Shown here one piece after another: positions 8,410 through 17,233 of a stretch of DNA of 40,113 nucleotides. The first letter of the stretch is position 1. Each line of letters begins with the position of its first letter. The stretch comes from an uncultured Clostridia bacterium (GTDB lineage Bacteria > Bacillota > Clostridia > Lachnospirales > Bianqueaceae): assembly GCA_944376225.1 (NCBI GenBank), contig CALWBZ010000085.1, positions 1 to 40,113 on the forward strand, written 5' to 3'. Made by a program: the position numbers and the translations under genes. Under the pieces are notes generated by a model. That model worked only from the letters and a program-made list of their open reading frames with translations. It searched no databases and was not told the DNA's origin.

Positions 8410-8445
8410 GCATATATTGTAGCAAAACGCGAAGGAGCGGAGAAG

Positions 8446-9099
8446 ATGGGACGAAAGGGCGCAGGCTCTCGGAGGCTTTCCGAGAGCCTTTTGAATAAGG
8501 AGATCTGGCTCTGTTTGGCGCTTTTATGCTGTATCCTGTGGGAGACGGCGCTGCTTGTGGCGGCGATGAGGCCGGAAGGGGACGAGGTGTGGAAAGGAGA
8601 GTGGGCCCTGGCGATCGGCGTGATCGCGGACACGGTACGGACGGAGATACAGGGCGCGCCTACGGATATGAAGGGGAGCGCCTATGACGACAGTTTCTTA
8701 TCGGAACGAAATTACGGGGGAGAACGGAAGCATTACGGGACGGATCTGATGGACCTTGCGGACACGCCGGGAAGGCTTCCGATCTATTCGATGACGAAGG
8801 GAGTCGTGACGAATCTGGGATGGAACGAGCTGGGCGGCTGGCGGGTAGGGGTGACCTCCCCCAGCGGAGTCTACTATTATTATGCTCATCTTCATTCTTA
8901 CGCGCCCGGTCTTGAGATCGGGGACACGGTGCAGCCGGGACGGCTTTTGGGCTATATGGGAGACTCCGGCTATGGGGAAGAGGGGACCACGGGACGGTTC
9001 CCCACGCATCTGCATCTGGGAATCCAGGTGTATCCGGAGGCGGGGGATGAGAGCTGGATCAACCCCTATCCGTTCCTTATGGAGAGGGAATCAAAATAA
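8446..9099 (+). CDS. M23-family peptidase-like protein, membrane anchored
   Basis: Probable peptidoglycan-directed metallopeptidase or a related cell-wall factor. The protein has 217 residues: a basic N-terminus, one membrane segment (about residues 19-41; EIWLCLALLCC...), then an extracytoplasmic LytM/M23 domain. Zn-ligand motifs are visible: HYGTDLMD (His96 and Asp100) and the HLHLG motif near residue 190, with a further His in YYYAHLHS; these fit an active enzyme. The start has a GAAGGAGCGG site about 8 nt upstream. It is separated by about 35 nt from the rhamnosidase-like gene, so the two may be cotranscribed, though no functional link is evident. Confidence 0.85.
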   Translation: MGRKGAGSRRLSESLLNKEIWLCLALLCCILWETALLVAAMRPEGDEVWKGEWALAIGVIADTVRTEIQGAPTDMKGSAYDDSFLSERNYGGERKHYGTDLMDLADTPGRLPIYSMTKGVVTNLGWNELGGWRVGVTSPSGVYYYYAHLHSYAPGLEIGDTVQPGRLLGYMGDSGYGEEGTTGRFPTHLHLGIQVYPEAGDESWINPYPFLMERESK

Positions 9100-9102
9100 T
9101 GC

Positions 9103-9131
9103 GTGACAAAGGAGGAATTTCCTCGTATAAT
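9103..9131 (+). promoter_or_regulatory. Promoter of the metF-metH operon
   Basis: GTGACA (9103-9108) and TATAAT (9126-9131) with a 17-nt spacer, near consensus. Transcription would start near 9138, about 20 nt before the metF start, leaving no room for a SAM or cobalamin riboswitch. This also excludes the upstream in-frame GTG at 9103 as the metF start. Confidence 0.8.
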
Positions 9132-9156
9132 GTTGTTAAAAAGAAAAGAGGAGAAG

Positions 9157-10026
9157 ATGAAGATGAAACTGACAGAACTTTTTTCGACGGGAAAGCCTGT
9201 TCTTTCCTTTGAGGTGTTTCCCCCGAAGACGACGGACAAGATGGAGAGCGTCAAGAAAGCGACGGAAGAGATCGCCGCCCTGCATCCCGCTTTTATGAGC
9301 GTGACCTACGGGGCCGGAGGAGGAACCAGCGCCTATACGGTGGCCGTGGCGAAAAACATACAGGAGACCCACGGGGTATCCTCTCTGGCACACCTGACCT
9401 GCGTATCCTCCACAAGGGAGCAGATCGATCATCAACTGCGCCTCCTTTCCGAGAACGGGATCGAGAATATCATGGCCCTTCGGGGAGACATCCCGGAGGG
9501 AGCCACCGCGCCGGAGGAATGGAGCTTTCGCCACGCCTCGGAGCTGATCGCCTATATCAAGACGAAGGGAGACTTTTGCATCGGCGGCGCCTGCTATCCC
9601 GAGGGCCATCCCGAATCCGCCAATCAGCGGGAGGATATCGCGAATCTGAAAAAGAAGGTGGACGCGGGATGCGATTTCCTGACGACCCAGATGTTTTTTG
9701 ACAATAATATCCTGTATAATTTCCTGTATAAGATTCGCGAGGCGGGGATCCGGGTGCCGGTGGCGGCGGGGATCATGCCGGTGACCAACGGGCGGCAGAT
9801 CGCGAGGATCTGCCGGATCTCCGGAAATTCGCTGCCGCCGCGGTTTAAGCAGATTATCGATCGCTTCGCGGACCGGCCGGGCGCCATGAAACAGGCCGGG
9901 GTGGCCTTCGCCACGGAGCAGATCATCGATCTTCTGGCCAACGGGGTGGAACATGTGCATGTGTATTCCATGAATAAGCCCGACGTGGCGGCGAAGATCA
10001 TGGACAATCTTTCTAAGATCCTATGA
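9157..10026 (+). CDS. metF: 5,10-methylenetetrahydrofolate reductase
   Basis: Flavin-dependent reduction of methylene-THF to 5-methyl-THF, the methyl donor for MetH. About 289 residues form a single TIM barrel. Motifs: SFEVFPPKT (catalytic Glu in the first strand), MSVTYGAGGG, HLTCVSSTREQI, NIMALRGDIP, GGACYPEGHPES and GCDFLTTQMFFDN. ATG 9157 follows an AGAGGAG site closely; ATG 9163 with a longer spacing is equally possible. The stop overlaps the next gene by 4 nt (ATGA). Together with the next two genes it forms a compact methionine-synthesis operon with its own promoter. Confidence 0.95.
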   Translation: MKMKLTELFSTGKPVLSFEVFPPKTTDKMESVKKATEEIAALHPAFMSVTYGAGGGTSAYTVAVAKNIQETHGVSSLAHLTCVSSTREQIDHQLRLLSENGIENIMALRGDIPEGATAPEEWSFRHASELIAYIKTKGDFCIGGACYPEGHPESANQREDIANLKKKVDAGCDFLTTQMFFDNNILYNFLYKIREAGIRVPVAAGIMPVTNGRQIARICRISGNSLPPRFKQIIDRFADRPGAMKQAGVAFATEQIIDLLANGVEHVHVYSMNKPDVAAKIMDNLSKIL

Positions 10027-10694
10027 ATGCCGTACAGATCTATAGGCCGAAGATAGGCCCCTTAGATGAGAGGCAGATCCTGCGCTATATGGGATGCCGG
10101 GAGGGGACGGAGGAAGCCGTACAGGAATTGGCGCGCCGGGCGGCGGCGGAACTCCCTCTTTTTCCGAAGGCTTGTTTCCTGCGGATGGAGCTGCGGACGG
10201 CGGAGCCCGACGAACTGGATTTCGGATGCATGACGGTCAGGAGCCGCGACCTCTTTAAGAATCTTTCGGGATGCCGCGAGGTTTACTTCCTGGCCGTAAC
10301 TATTGGGACGGACTCGGAGCGGTATATCAACCGTTGGAGCCAAATCTCATCGGCGCGGGCCTTGGCTCTCGACGCCGCGGGATCGGTGGCGGCAGAGAGC
10401 GCCTGCGCCGACGCGAACGCTTATCTGAAAGAGCTTGTCCGGGCGGAGGGGAGATTTTTGCGCCCCCGGTTCAGCCCCGGCTACGGGGATTTCCCGCTAA
10501 GCTGCCAGGGGGAAATGGTACGGATCCTCGACGCCGCGAGAAAGATCGGGGTGAGCCTGACCGAACGGCAGATGCTCTTGCCCGTGAAATCGGTGACGGC
10601 GGTCATCGGGATTTCCGATTCTCCGACGAGGTGTCGGAGGACGGAGGCAAAATGTGAGACTTGTGAGAAAACAGATTGTCCTTACAGAGCGTAA
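10023..10694 (+). CDS. Stand-alone methionine synthase reactivation-domain protein
   Basis: Matches the C-terminal AdoMet-binding activation domain of cobalamin-dependent MetH, which reductively methylates inactive cob(II)alamin, here as a separate 223-residue protein. The C-terminal half carries the family signatures RFSPGYGDFPL (near residues 152-162) and LPVKSVTAVIGIS (near 187-199). A Cys-rich tail (CRRTEAKCETCEKTDCPYR) could bind a metal or Fe-S cluster; this is inference. It sits between metF and a metH that lacks this domain, with a 4-nt overlap on the metF side and about 17 nt before the metH start. The context makes the in-trans partner role very likely. Confidence 0.88.
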   Translation: MNAVQIYRPKIGPLDERQILRYMGCREGTEEAVQELARRAAAELPLFPKACFLRMELRTAEPDELDFGCMTVRSRDLFKNLSGCREVYFLAVTIGTDSERYINRWSQISSARALALDAAGSVAAESACADANAYLKELVRAEGRFLRPRFSPGYGDFPLSCQGEMVRILDAARKIGVSLTERQMLLPVKSVTAVIGISDSPTRCRRTEAKCETCEKTDCPYRA

Positions 10695-10711
10695 GGACGG
10701 GAGGGATACAG

Positions 10712-13093
10712 ATGGACATAAAGCGGAAGATCGAAGAGGGACTCCTCTTTTTTGACGGCGGGACAGGCACCATGTTACAGGAAGCGGGCCTGCAATCGGG
10801 GGAACTGCCGGAGACGTGGAATCTCACCCATCCGGAGGTGATCCGGAGGCTCCACCGGGCCTATCTGGAGAGCGGGTGCAATATCCTCAAGACGAATACC
10901 TTCGGAGCAAACCGCCTGAAGTTTGGGGATCGCCTAGAGGAGGTGGTGCTTGCGGGAATCCGTCTGGCCAAACAGGAGATCAAGACGGAGGATCAGTATG
11001 TGGCGCTGGATATGGGGCCTTTGGGTAAGATGTTAAAACCTCTGGGAGATTTGGATTTCGAGGAGGCTGTGAGTCTTTTCGCCGAGGTGGTGCGCTTGGG
11101 GGTTCGGGGCGGGGTGGACGTCATCCTCATCGAGACCATGAACGACGCCTACGAGACGAAGGCGGCGGTGTTGGCCGCCAAGGAAAACAGCGACCTGCCG
11201 GTCTTCGTCACGAATGTCTACGATGAAAGAGGAAAGCTCATGACCGGTGCGGATCCCTTGGCCATGATCGCCCTTTTGGAGGGGCTTCGGGTGGACGCTT
11301 TGGGGATGAATTGTTCCCTGGGCCCCGCGCAGATGAAGGAACTCATGCCCGTCTTTCAGAAATACGCCACGCTGCCCGTCATCGTGAACCCCAACGCGGG
11401 GCTGCCTCACAGCGAAAACGGACGGACGGTATACGACGTGGGGCCGGAGGAGTTTGCCCGGGAGATGGAAGAAATCGTTCGTCTGGGAGCCCGCGTCATA
11501 GGAGGATGCTGCGGCACCACGCCGGAATATATGAAGAAGATGATCGAGGGGACGCGGCATATCGCCCCCATCCCCCTCAGCCGGAAGAAAGAGACCCTGG
11601 TTTCTTCTTATACCCACGGGGTGGAGATCGGCGGGGCCCCCGTCATCATCGGGGAAAGGCTGAACCCCACGGGCAAAAAGCGACTTAAGGAAGCGCTCAA
11701 GCAGGAGGATATGACCTATATCCTGAAGGAAGGACTCGCCCAGACGGAGCAGGGCGCCCATGTGCTGGATGTAAACGTGGGCCTTCCGGGGATCGACGAG
11801 GCGGAGACGATGCGCCGCGTCGTACAGGAATTGCAGGCGGTGACGGACGTGCCGCTGCAATTGGACAGCTCTTCCCCGAAGGTGCTGGAACGGGCCATGC
11901 GCTTGTATAACGGAAAGCCCATGGTGAACTCCGTCAACGGAAAAGAAGAGAGTTTGGAGCAGGTACTGCCCTTGGCAGCGAAGTATGGCGGCGTGGTCGT
12001 GGCGTTGACGCTGGATGAGGCGGGGATTCCCCAGGACGCGGAAGGCCGGATCCGCATTGCCCAGAAGATCATCGAGCGAGCGGCTTCTTACGGCATCGAC
12101 AAGAAGGACATCGTGGTGGATCCCTTGGCCATGACCATCTCCTCCGACACCGCTTCGGCGTTGACGGCGCTCACATGCATCCGGAGATTGACGGAGGAAG
12201 TGAAGGTGAGGACTTCCCTAGGAGTGTCCAATATCTCCTTCGGTCTGCCCAAGAGGGAGATGCTTACCTCTGCCTTTTTCACCATGGCCCTGGCAAACGG
12301 TTTGTCTGCCGCGATCATGAACCCCGCCTCCGCGGAGATGATGAAGGCGTATCATTGCGCGAAAGCGCTGCAAAATCAGGATCCCAACTGCCAGGAATAC
12401 ATCGAGTACGCCCAGACCGTCACGACGGAGGTGAAGAGCGGCGTTCCCGCCAAGAAGGCGGAGGGGCAGGAGACTACGGGGCTTGCGTCCGCCATCATCC
12501 GGGGCTTTAAGGAGGAGGCCGCCCGATATACGAAGGAGCTCCTTAAAACCGTCGATCCCATGGAGGTGGTGAACGGGGAGATCATCCCGGCGCTGGACGT
12601 GGTGGGCAAGGGCTTCGAGAAGAAGACGGTGTATCTGCCCCAGCTGCTCATGAGCGCCGAGGCGGCGACCGCTTCCTTTGAGGTGATCAAACAGAAGATG
12701 GGGAACTCCTCCCAGGAGAAGAAGGGAACCGTCGTGATCGCCACGGTAAAGGGCGATATCCACGATATCGGAAAGAACATCGTGAAGGTCCTGTTAGAAA
12801 ACTACGGCTATCAGGTGATCGATCTGGGGCGGGACGTGGATCCTCAGGCGGTTTTGGAGGCGGTGAGGAAACACCGGGCGAAGCTGGCGGGGCTATCCGC
12901 CCTAATGACCACCACGGTGCCGGCGATGGAGGAAACGATCCGGCTTTTGCATCAGGAAGCGCCCTATTGTCAGGTGGTGGTGGGAGGCGCGGTGCTCACG
13001 GCGGATTACGCCCGGAAGATCGGCGCGGACTTTTACGGGAAGGACGCCATGGAGACGGTACGCGTGGCGGAGAAAGTGTTTCAAAAGGCATAA
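10712..13093 (+). CDS. metH: Cobalamin-dependent methionine synthase, lacking the reactivation domain
   Basis: Transfers the methyl group of 5-methyl-THF to homocysteine through cobalamin. About 793 residues, compared with about 1,200 for E. coli MetH. Domains: homocysteine methyltransferase barrel (about 1-290; FDGGTGTMLQ, and VIGGCCGTTPEYM with the Zn-binding Cys pair), pterin-binding barrel (about 305-560; IIGERLNPTGKK, LDVNVGLPGIDE), cobalamin cap (about 580-660) and B12-binding Rossmann domain (about 670-793; DIHDIGKNIV, the lower-ligand DxHxxG motif). The C-terminal activation domain is missing and is supplied by the preceding gene. ATG 10712 is preceded by GGGAGG; an upstream in-frame TTG at 10676 would lie inside the previous gene. 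Confidence 0.95.
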   Translation: MDIKRKIEEGLLFFDGGTGTMLQEAGLQSGELPETWNLTHPEVIRRLHRAYLESGCNILKTNTFGANRLKFGDRLEEVVLAGIRLAKQEIKTEDQYVALDMGPLGKMLKPLGDLDFEEAVSLFAEVVRLGVRGGVDVILIETMNDAYETKAAVLAAKENSDLPVFVTNVYDERGKLMTGADPLAMIALLEGLRVDALGMNCSLGPAQMKELMPVFQKYATLPVIVNPNAGLPHSENGRTVYDVGPEEFAREMEEIVRLGARVIGGCCGTTPEYMKKMIEGTRHIAPIPLSRKKETLVSSYTHGVEIGGAPVIIGERLNPTGKKRLKEALKQEDMTYILKEGLAQTEQGAHVLDVNVGLPGIDEAETMRRVVQELQAVTDVPLQLDSSSPKVLERAMRLYNGKPMVNSVNGKEESLEQVLPLAAKYGGVVVALTLDEAGIPQDAEGRIRIAQKIIERAASYGIDKKDIVVDPLAMTISSDTASALTALTCIRRLTEEVKVRTSLGVSNISFGLPKREMLTSAFFTMALANGLSAAIMNPASAEMMKAYHCAKALQNQDPNCQEYIEYAQTVTTEVKSGVPAKKAEGQETTGLASAIIRGFKEEAARYTKELLKTVDPMEVVNGEIIPALDVVGKGFEKKTVYLPQLLMSAEAATASFEVIKQKMGNSSQEKKGTVVIATVKGDIHDIGKNIVKVLLENYGYQVIDLGRDVDPQAVLEAVRKHRAKLAGLSALMTTTVPAMEETIRLLHQEAPYCQVVVGGAVLTADYARKIGADFYGKDAMETVRVAEKVFQKA

Positions 13094-13122
13094 GAAGCGG
13101 TACGAACCGCATCCGTAAAGGC

Positions 13123-13151
13123 TTTACTTCTTTGGAGATTTTTGGTATACT
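13123..13151 (+). promoter_or_regulatory. Probable nrdR promoter
   Basis: TTTACT (13123-13128), 17-nt spacer, TATACT (13146-13151), about 25 nt before nrdR. Both elements deviate somewhat from consensus but the spacing is ideal and the position fits. Confidence 0.6.
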
Positions 13152-13175
13152 AAAGCCGGAGAGGAGGGATTCGAA

Positions 13176-13634
13176 ATGAAGTGTCCGTTTTGTGGATCGG
13201 AAAACTTAAAGGTGGTGGATTCCCGTTCGGCGGATGACGGTTCTATCCGCCGCAGGAGACAGTGTGAGGAGTGCAAGAAGCGATTTACCACCTATGAGAA
13301 GATCGAGACATTGCCGCTGATGGTCATCAAAAAGGACAACAGCCGGGAGTTTTTCGATCGGGATAAGCTCATTAATCGGATTATGCGAGCCACCTATAAG
13401 CGCCCGGTGTCTCCGGAGCAGATCGAGGAGATCGCCGACGATATAGAAAACACGGCGTTAAATAGTTTCGACCGGGAGATCAAAAGCCGGCAGATCGGTG
13501 AGATGGTGATGGAACGGCTGAAAGATCTGGACGAGGTGGCCTATGTGCGGTTCGCCTCCGTGTACCGGGAGTTTAAGGATGTGAATTCCTTTATGCAGGA
13601 GCTTAGGAAGCTCATGGATCAGGAAAAGGCATAA
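13176..13634 (+). CDS. nrdR: Transcriptional repressor NrdR
   Basis: Nucleotide-sensing repressor of ribonucleotide reductase genes. The 152 residues start with a zinc ribbon, [15 protein letters not shown] ... [17 protein letters not shown] (four Cys, residues 3-34), followed by an ATP-cone domain (about 49-139; [20 protein letters not shown]). Length and order are typical. The start is supported by GAGAGGAGG upstream. The gene lies 13 nt before addA, suggesting joint transcription. No ribonucleotide reductase gene or clear NrdR box is present in the window. Confidence 0.95.
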   Translation: MKCPFCGSENLKVVDSRSADDGSIRRRRQCEECKKRFTTYEKIETLPLMVIKKDNSREFFDRDKLINRIMRATYKRPVSPEQIEEIADDIENTALNSFDREIKSRQIGEMVMERLKDLDEVAYVRFASVYREFKDVNSFMQELRKLMDQEKA

Positions 13635-13647
13635 GGAGAGGGATAAC

Positions 13648-16600
13648 ATGAAGTGGGGAGAAAATCAGCTTAAGATCATCGAGCACAGGGGCGGGAACCT
13701 GATCGTTTCCGCCGCGGCAGGGGCGGGAAAAACCAGCGTCTTGGTGGAGCGCATCCTGCGGATGATCACGGATCCCGAGGACGGTCGAAGCCTGGATCAG
13801 ATGCTGATCGTAACCTTCACCAATCTGGCGGCGGGGCAGATGCGGGAGCGGCTCTTTAGAAGAATCTCGGAGGAGTTGGATCAGGGGTGTGAGAAGGGAG
13901 AGGCCGAGAGGGAAAACCTGCGCAGGCAGCTCTCCCTTCTGCCCGGATGCTCGATCATGACAATCGACGCCTTCTGCTTACAGGTGCTAAGAAAGTATAT
14001 CGCCCTCGTTCCGGGGCTGGACCCCGGGTTTCGCATGGGAGATCAAAACGAGATGGATCTTCTTTCCGCGGACGTACTGGAAGAGGTGCTGGAGGATTTT
14101 TATGAGCAATATGACAAAGATCCCCGGAAAGAAGAATTCGGCGCCATGGCAGAACAGTTCGCGGGAAGGAGCGAAGATCAAGATCTGGAGCCTCTGCTGC
14201 TTCAGGTCTATTCCTTTATGCAAAGCATGCCGGAGCCTTTTTTATGGCTGGAAAAAAGCGTAAAAAATTACGAGGGACATCCCCTGTACCCGGCGCTTCG
14301 AGGCTTGGAGACGGTGCTTAAGGCTTTTCATCAGGCGTTTATGGAAGAGAAGATGAGTCGGGGGACGATCCAGTTTAGCGACGCGGAGCATTTTGCCAGA
14401 CAGATTTTGTGGCAGGATGACGCGCCGACCCAGGCGGCCCGGGAGTTGAGCCTGCAGTACAGCGAGATCTTCATCGACGAGTACCAGGACGGCAACATGC
14501 TCCAGGAGGTCATCCTCAACAGTTTCGCCAGGCGGGACGAGGAAGGCAGAGCGGAGAATATCTTCATGGTGGGCGATGTGAAGCAGAGCATCTATCGCTT
14601 TCGTTTCGCCCAGCCGGAGCTGTTTTTGCAAAAGTTGGAGGAGTATCATACGGACCGCGTTCCCCGCAAGATTTTCTTACAGAAAAACTACCGCAGCCGG
14701 GCGGAAGTGCTGACGGGAATCAACGAGATTTTCGAGAGCCTGATGAGGCGGGAATGCGGCGGCGTAGAGTATTCCCGGGAGCAGTCCCTGATTCCCGGAG
14801 GAGACACCCCCGATCCGGATCCCGGTATGGAAGATTTTTATCCGAAGATTTACAGTCTTTCTGTAGGAGAGAATTCGGATCAGAAGAGTAAGCGCGAGCT
14901 GGAAGCCCTATGGGTGGCGGAACGGATCGAGGAGATGCTGCGGGAGGGCAGCCGGTACGGCGTACGGGATGAAAAGAATGGGGGATACCGCCCGCTGACG
15001 CCGGGAGACATCGTGATCCTTCTGCGCGCCGCAAAGGAGTCGGGAAGGATCTATCAGAAGGCTTTGGAAGATCGGCACATTCCCGCTTCCGCGGCGCAGA
15101 GCAATCGTTTCTTCGATACGCCGGAGATCTGTTTGACGCTCAACCTCCTTCGGATCATCGACAACGCCCGGCAGGACATTCCCTTAGAGGGGGTGCTCCA
15201 TTCTCCTTTGTTCGGGTTTACCTCGGAGGAGCTCGCCCGCATTCGGATCGAGTCGGATCGGAGCCTGCCATTTCATGAGATTCTGCGCCGTTACGCCGAG
15301 GAGGGAGCAGATCTCCTCCTGGCCAGCCGCTTGCGGGAATTTTATCGGATGCTGGATCAGTGGAGGCAGTGGAGCGAATGTCTGACGGTGCGGGAGCTTC
15401 TGAGTAAGCTGTATCGGACAAGCGGTCTTTATGAGTACGTGGGTTCCATGCAGGACGGACAGAGGCGGCGGATCAACCTGGATCTGCTCCTTAGCCGGAG
15501 CGAGGAGTTTGAACAGGGGATCTACAGCGGCGTCTTTCAGTTTTTACGTTTCGTCGACCGGATGAAGGAGCGGGAACAGGATTATGAGGAGGCCGCCCGG
15601 GGTCAGGGGGGCAACGCGGTACAGATCATGACGATTCATAAGAGCAAGGGATTGGAGTTTCCGGTGGTCTTCCTATGCGATACGGGACAGGGCTTTAAGA
15701 AAAGGGAATTGGAGCAGAACGTCCTGCTGCATCTGGAGGGAGGAATCGGCAGCCTGTGGCTGGATACGGAGAAGAGGCTGTACTTCGATACGGAGATCCG
15801 CAGGGAGATTCTGGAACGGAAAAAGCAGGAGAGTTACGCGGAGGAAATGCGCGTCCTGTATGTGGCGTTGACCCGGGCCAAGGATCGTCTGATCGTCACC
15901 GGCATGGGGAAGGAAACCTGGGAGAAGACAGGAGGGGAACAACGCCTGACGCCGGAGGAGATCCTTGGGGCGAAGAGCATGATGGAGTGGCTGCATCTCA
16001 TCCTCTGTAGGAAAGAAGGTCATCACTGGCATCTTGAAAGCGCCCGTGTGGGAACGTCCTCCTCAGCGGAAGAAGATTCCCTCGTTCAGGAAGAAAAAGC
16101 GCCCCGAGAGAGCGGATATACGGAGGAAGAGCTGAGCCGCAAGCTTTTATGGCGCTATCCTCACGGCTGGCGAAACGAGCTGCCGGTACTGCTCAGCGTG
16201 TCCCAGCTTAAAAAAGAGACGGCGGAAGAGGAAGAAGAACAGGAATTTTCCTGGGAAGAACTCCTGCGGCCCGCGGAAGAAGAGCCTGCCCAGGCGGTCG
16301 TATCCGGAGCCAGAGGCGGAACGCTGTTTCACGAGGTGATGTCCCGGGGAAACCTTGGGGAGATGGGGGGCGAGGAAGGGCGGGAAGCCTTGTTGGCGGA
16401 CCTTCTTCGTCGGGGCATTCTGACAGAGAAGGAGTTTGAAGCTTTTCCCAGGGCATGGTTGCGGCGTTTTGGAGAATCCGACCTGTGCCGGCGTATGGCC
16501 TCCTCGCCGAGTCTATTAAGAGAAGAATCCTTCTTATGCGGCTTTACCCCCGGGGAACTCCATCGCCTCGTGCCGCGCTTTGAGATCCCCGAAGAGGGAA

Positions 16601-16830
16601 GGGAAGAGGAATTGATCATCGTCCAGGGCGTCATTGACGCGGCCTTTTTGGAGGAAGACGAGTGGGTCCTGGTGGATTATAAGACAGACCGGCGTTTTAC
16701 CTCCCAGGTTCTTTCGATGTATCGCACCCAGCTGGATCTCTATGCCCATGCCCTTTTGAAGATTACGGGAAAAGCCGTCAAAGAACGGATCCTGTATCAG
16801 GTGCGTTCCGGAGAGGAATATAAGATGTAA
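13648..16830 (+). CDS. addA: ATP-dependent helicase/nuclease subunit AddA
   Basis: UvrD-type 3'-5' helicase fused to a RecB-like nuclease, processing double-strand breaks to a Chi-dependent 3' end for RecA. Walker A SAAAGAGKTSVLVERI is near residues 22-37, the QAWxRRR-like region at TFTNLAAGQMRERL, Walker B FIDEYQDGN, then VGDVKQSIYRFRFA and TIHKSKGLEFPVVFL with VALTRAKDRL (motifs V-VI). The C-terminal nuclease is intact: GTLFHEVMSRG, GVIDAAF, VDYKTDRR and YRTQLDLYAHAL. At 1,060 residues it is shorter than B. subtilis AddA (about 1,230). AddB, normally encoded just upstream, is absent; nrdR occupies that place. ATG 13648 follows GGAGAGGG. Confidence 0.92.
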   Translation: MKWGENQLKIIEHRGGNLIVSAAAGAGKTSVLVERILRMITDPEDGRSLDQMLIVTFTNLAAGQMRERLFRRISEELDQGCEKGEAERENLRRQLSLLPGCSIMTIDAFCLQVLRKYIALVPGLDPGFRMGDQNEMDLLSADVLEEVLEDFYEQYDKDPRKEEFGAMAEQFAGRSEDQDLEPLLLQVYSFMQSMPEPFLWLEKSVKNYEGHPLYPALRGLETVLKAFHQAFMEEKMSRGTIQFSDAEHFARQILWQDDAPTQAARELSLQYSEIFIDEYQDGNMLQEVILNSFARRDEEGRAENIFMVGDVKQSIYRFRFAQPELFLQKLEEYHTDRVPRKIFLQKNYRSRAEVLTGINEIFESLMRRECGGVEYSREQSLIPGGDTPDPDPGMEDFYPKIYSLSVGENSDQKSKRELEALWVAERIEEMLREGSRYGVRDEKNGGYRPLTPGDIVILLRAAKESGRIYQKALEDRHIPASAAQSNRFFDTPEICLTLNLLRIIDNARQDIPLEGVLHSPLFGFTSEELARIRIESDRSLPFHEILRRYAEEGADLLLASRLREFYRMLDQWRQWSECLTVRELLSKLYRTSGLYEYVGSMQDGQRRRINLDLLLSRSEEFEQGIYSGVFQFLRFVDRMKEREQDYEEAARGQGGNAVQIMTIHKSKGLEFPVVFLCDTGQGFKKRELEQNVLLHLEGGIGSLWLDTEKRLYFDTEIRREILERKKQESYAEEMRVLYVALTRAKDRLIVTGMGKETWEKTGGEQRLTPEEILGAKSMMEWLHLILCRKEGHHWHLESARVGTSSSAEEDSLVQEEKAPRESGYTEEELSRKLLWRYPHGWRNELPVLLSVSQLKKETAEEEEEQEFSWEELLRPAEEEPAQAVVSGARGGTLFHEVMSRGNLGEMGGEEGREALLADLLRRGILTEKEFEAFPRAWLRRFGESDLCRRMASSPSLLREESFLCGFTPGELHRLVPRFEIPEEGREEELIIVQGVIDAAFLEEDEWVLVDYKTDRRFTSQVLSMYRTQLDLYAHALLKITGKAVKERILYQVRSGEEYKM

Positions 16831-16876
16831 AAATTGGGAATCCTATGCCCATCGACGAAAAGAAAGGGAGATCAGC

Positions 16877-17233
16877 ATGGATTCTGAGAAGATCAAGAGC
16901 GGGATACTGGGGATTGCCTCCGGGGTGGTAAACGGACTTTTAGGCTCCGGCGGCGGCACGATCCTGGTTCCGTTTATGCAAAAAAGCCTGGGGGTCGAGC
17001 AGCATAAGGCCCATGCCACGACGGTGGCCGTGGTGGCGCCTTTGTGTTTAGTCAGCGCTTTCTTTTATATCGGCCACCAGGCCGTGGACTGGGGTGTGCT
17101 TCTCGCGGTGTCGGTGGGCGGGGTGATTGGCGGCGTGATCGGAGCCAAACTCCTGCAGAAGATTTCCGGGCGGTGGCTGCACTGGATCTTCGGCGGTCTG
17201 ATGCTGGCCAGCGCGGTGAGGATGTTCCTATGA
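16877..17233 (+). CDS. Half-size TauE/SafE-type permease, subunit 1
   Basis: A membrane protein of 118 residues with about four hydrophobic segments, matching one repeat of the TauE/SafE (DUF81) transporter family, whose usual members have about 250 residues with two such repeats. The glycine-rich signature NGLLGSGGGTILVPFM sits near residues 19-34. Its neighbour encodes the second half, overlapping by 4 nt (ATGA), so the two probably assemble as a heterodimer. Family members have been linked to export of sulfite, sulfoacetate and other organic anions; the substrate here is unknown. ATG 16877 follows an AAAGGGAG site. A frameshifted single gene is unlikely because the second half has its own start and a full glycine motif. 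Confidence 0.85.
   Translation: MDSEKIKSGILGIASGVVNGLLGSGGGTILVPFMQKSLGVEQHKAHATTVAVVAPLCLVSAFFYIGHQAVDWGVLLAVSVGGVIGGVIGAKLLQKISGRWLHWIFGGLMLASAVRMFL

Noticed and set aside
9103..9156. Upstream GTG start for metF
   Set aside because: It coincides with the -35 element of the metF promoter, so it would not be transcribed; ATG 9157 gives the normal family length.
11033..11860. Minus-strand 275-residue frame inside metH
   Set aside because: Rich in His/Arg/Pro as typical antisense artefacts, with no ribosome site, and metH motifs are intact on the other strand.
17044..17229. N-terminal extension of the second permease half
   Set aside because: It reads out of frame through the first half gene with an Arg-rich composition; the ATGA overlap gives the natural start.
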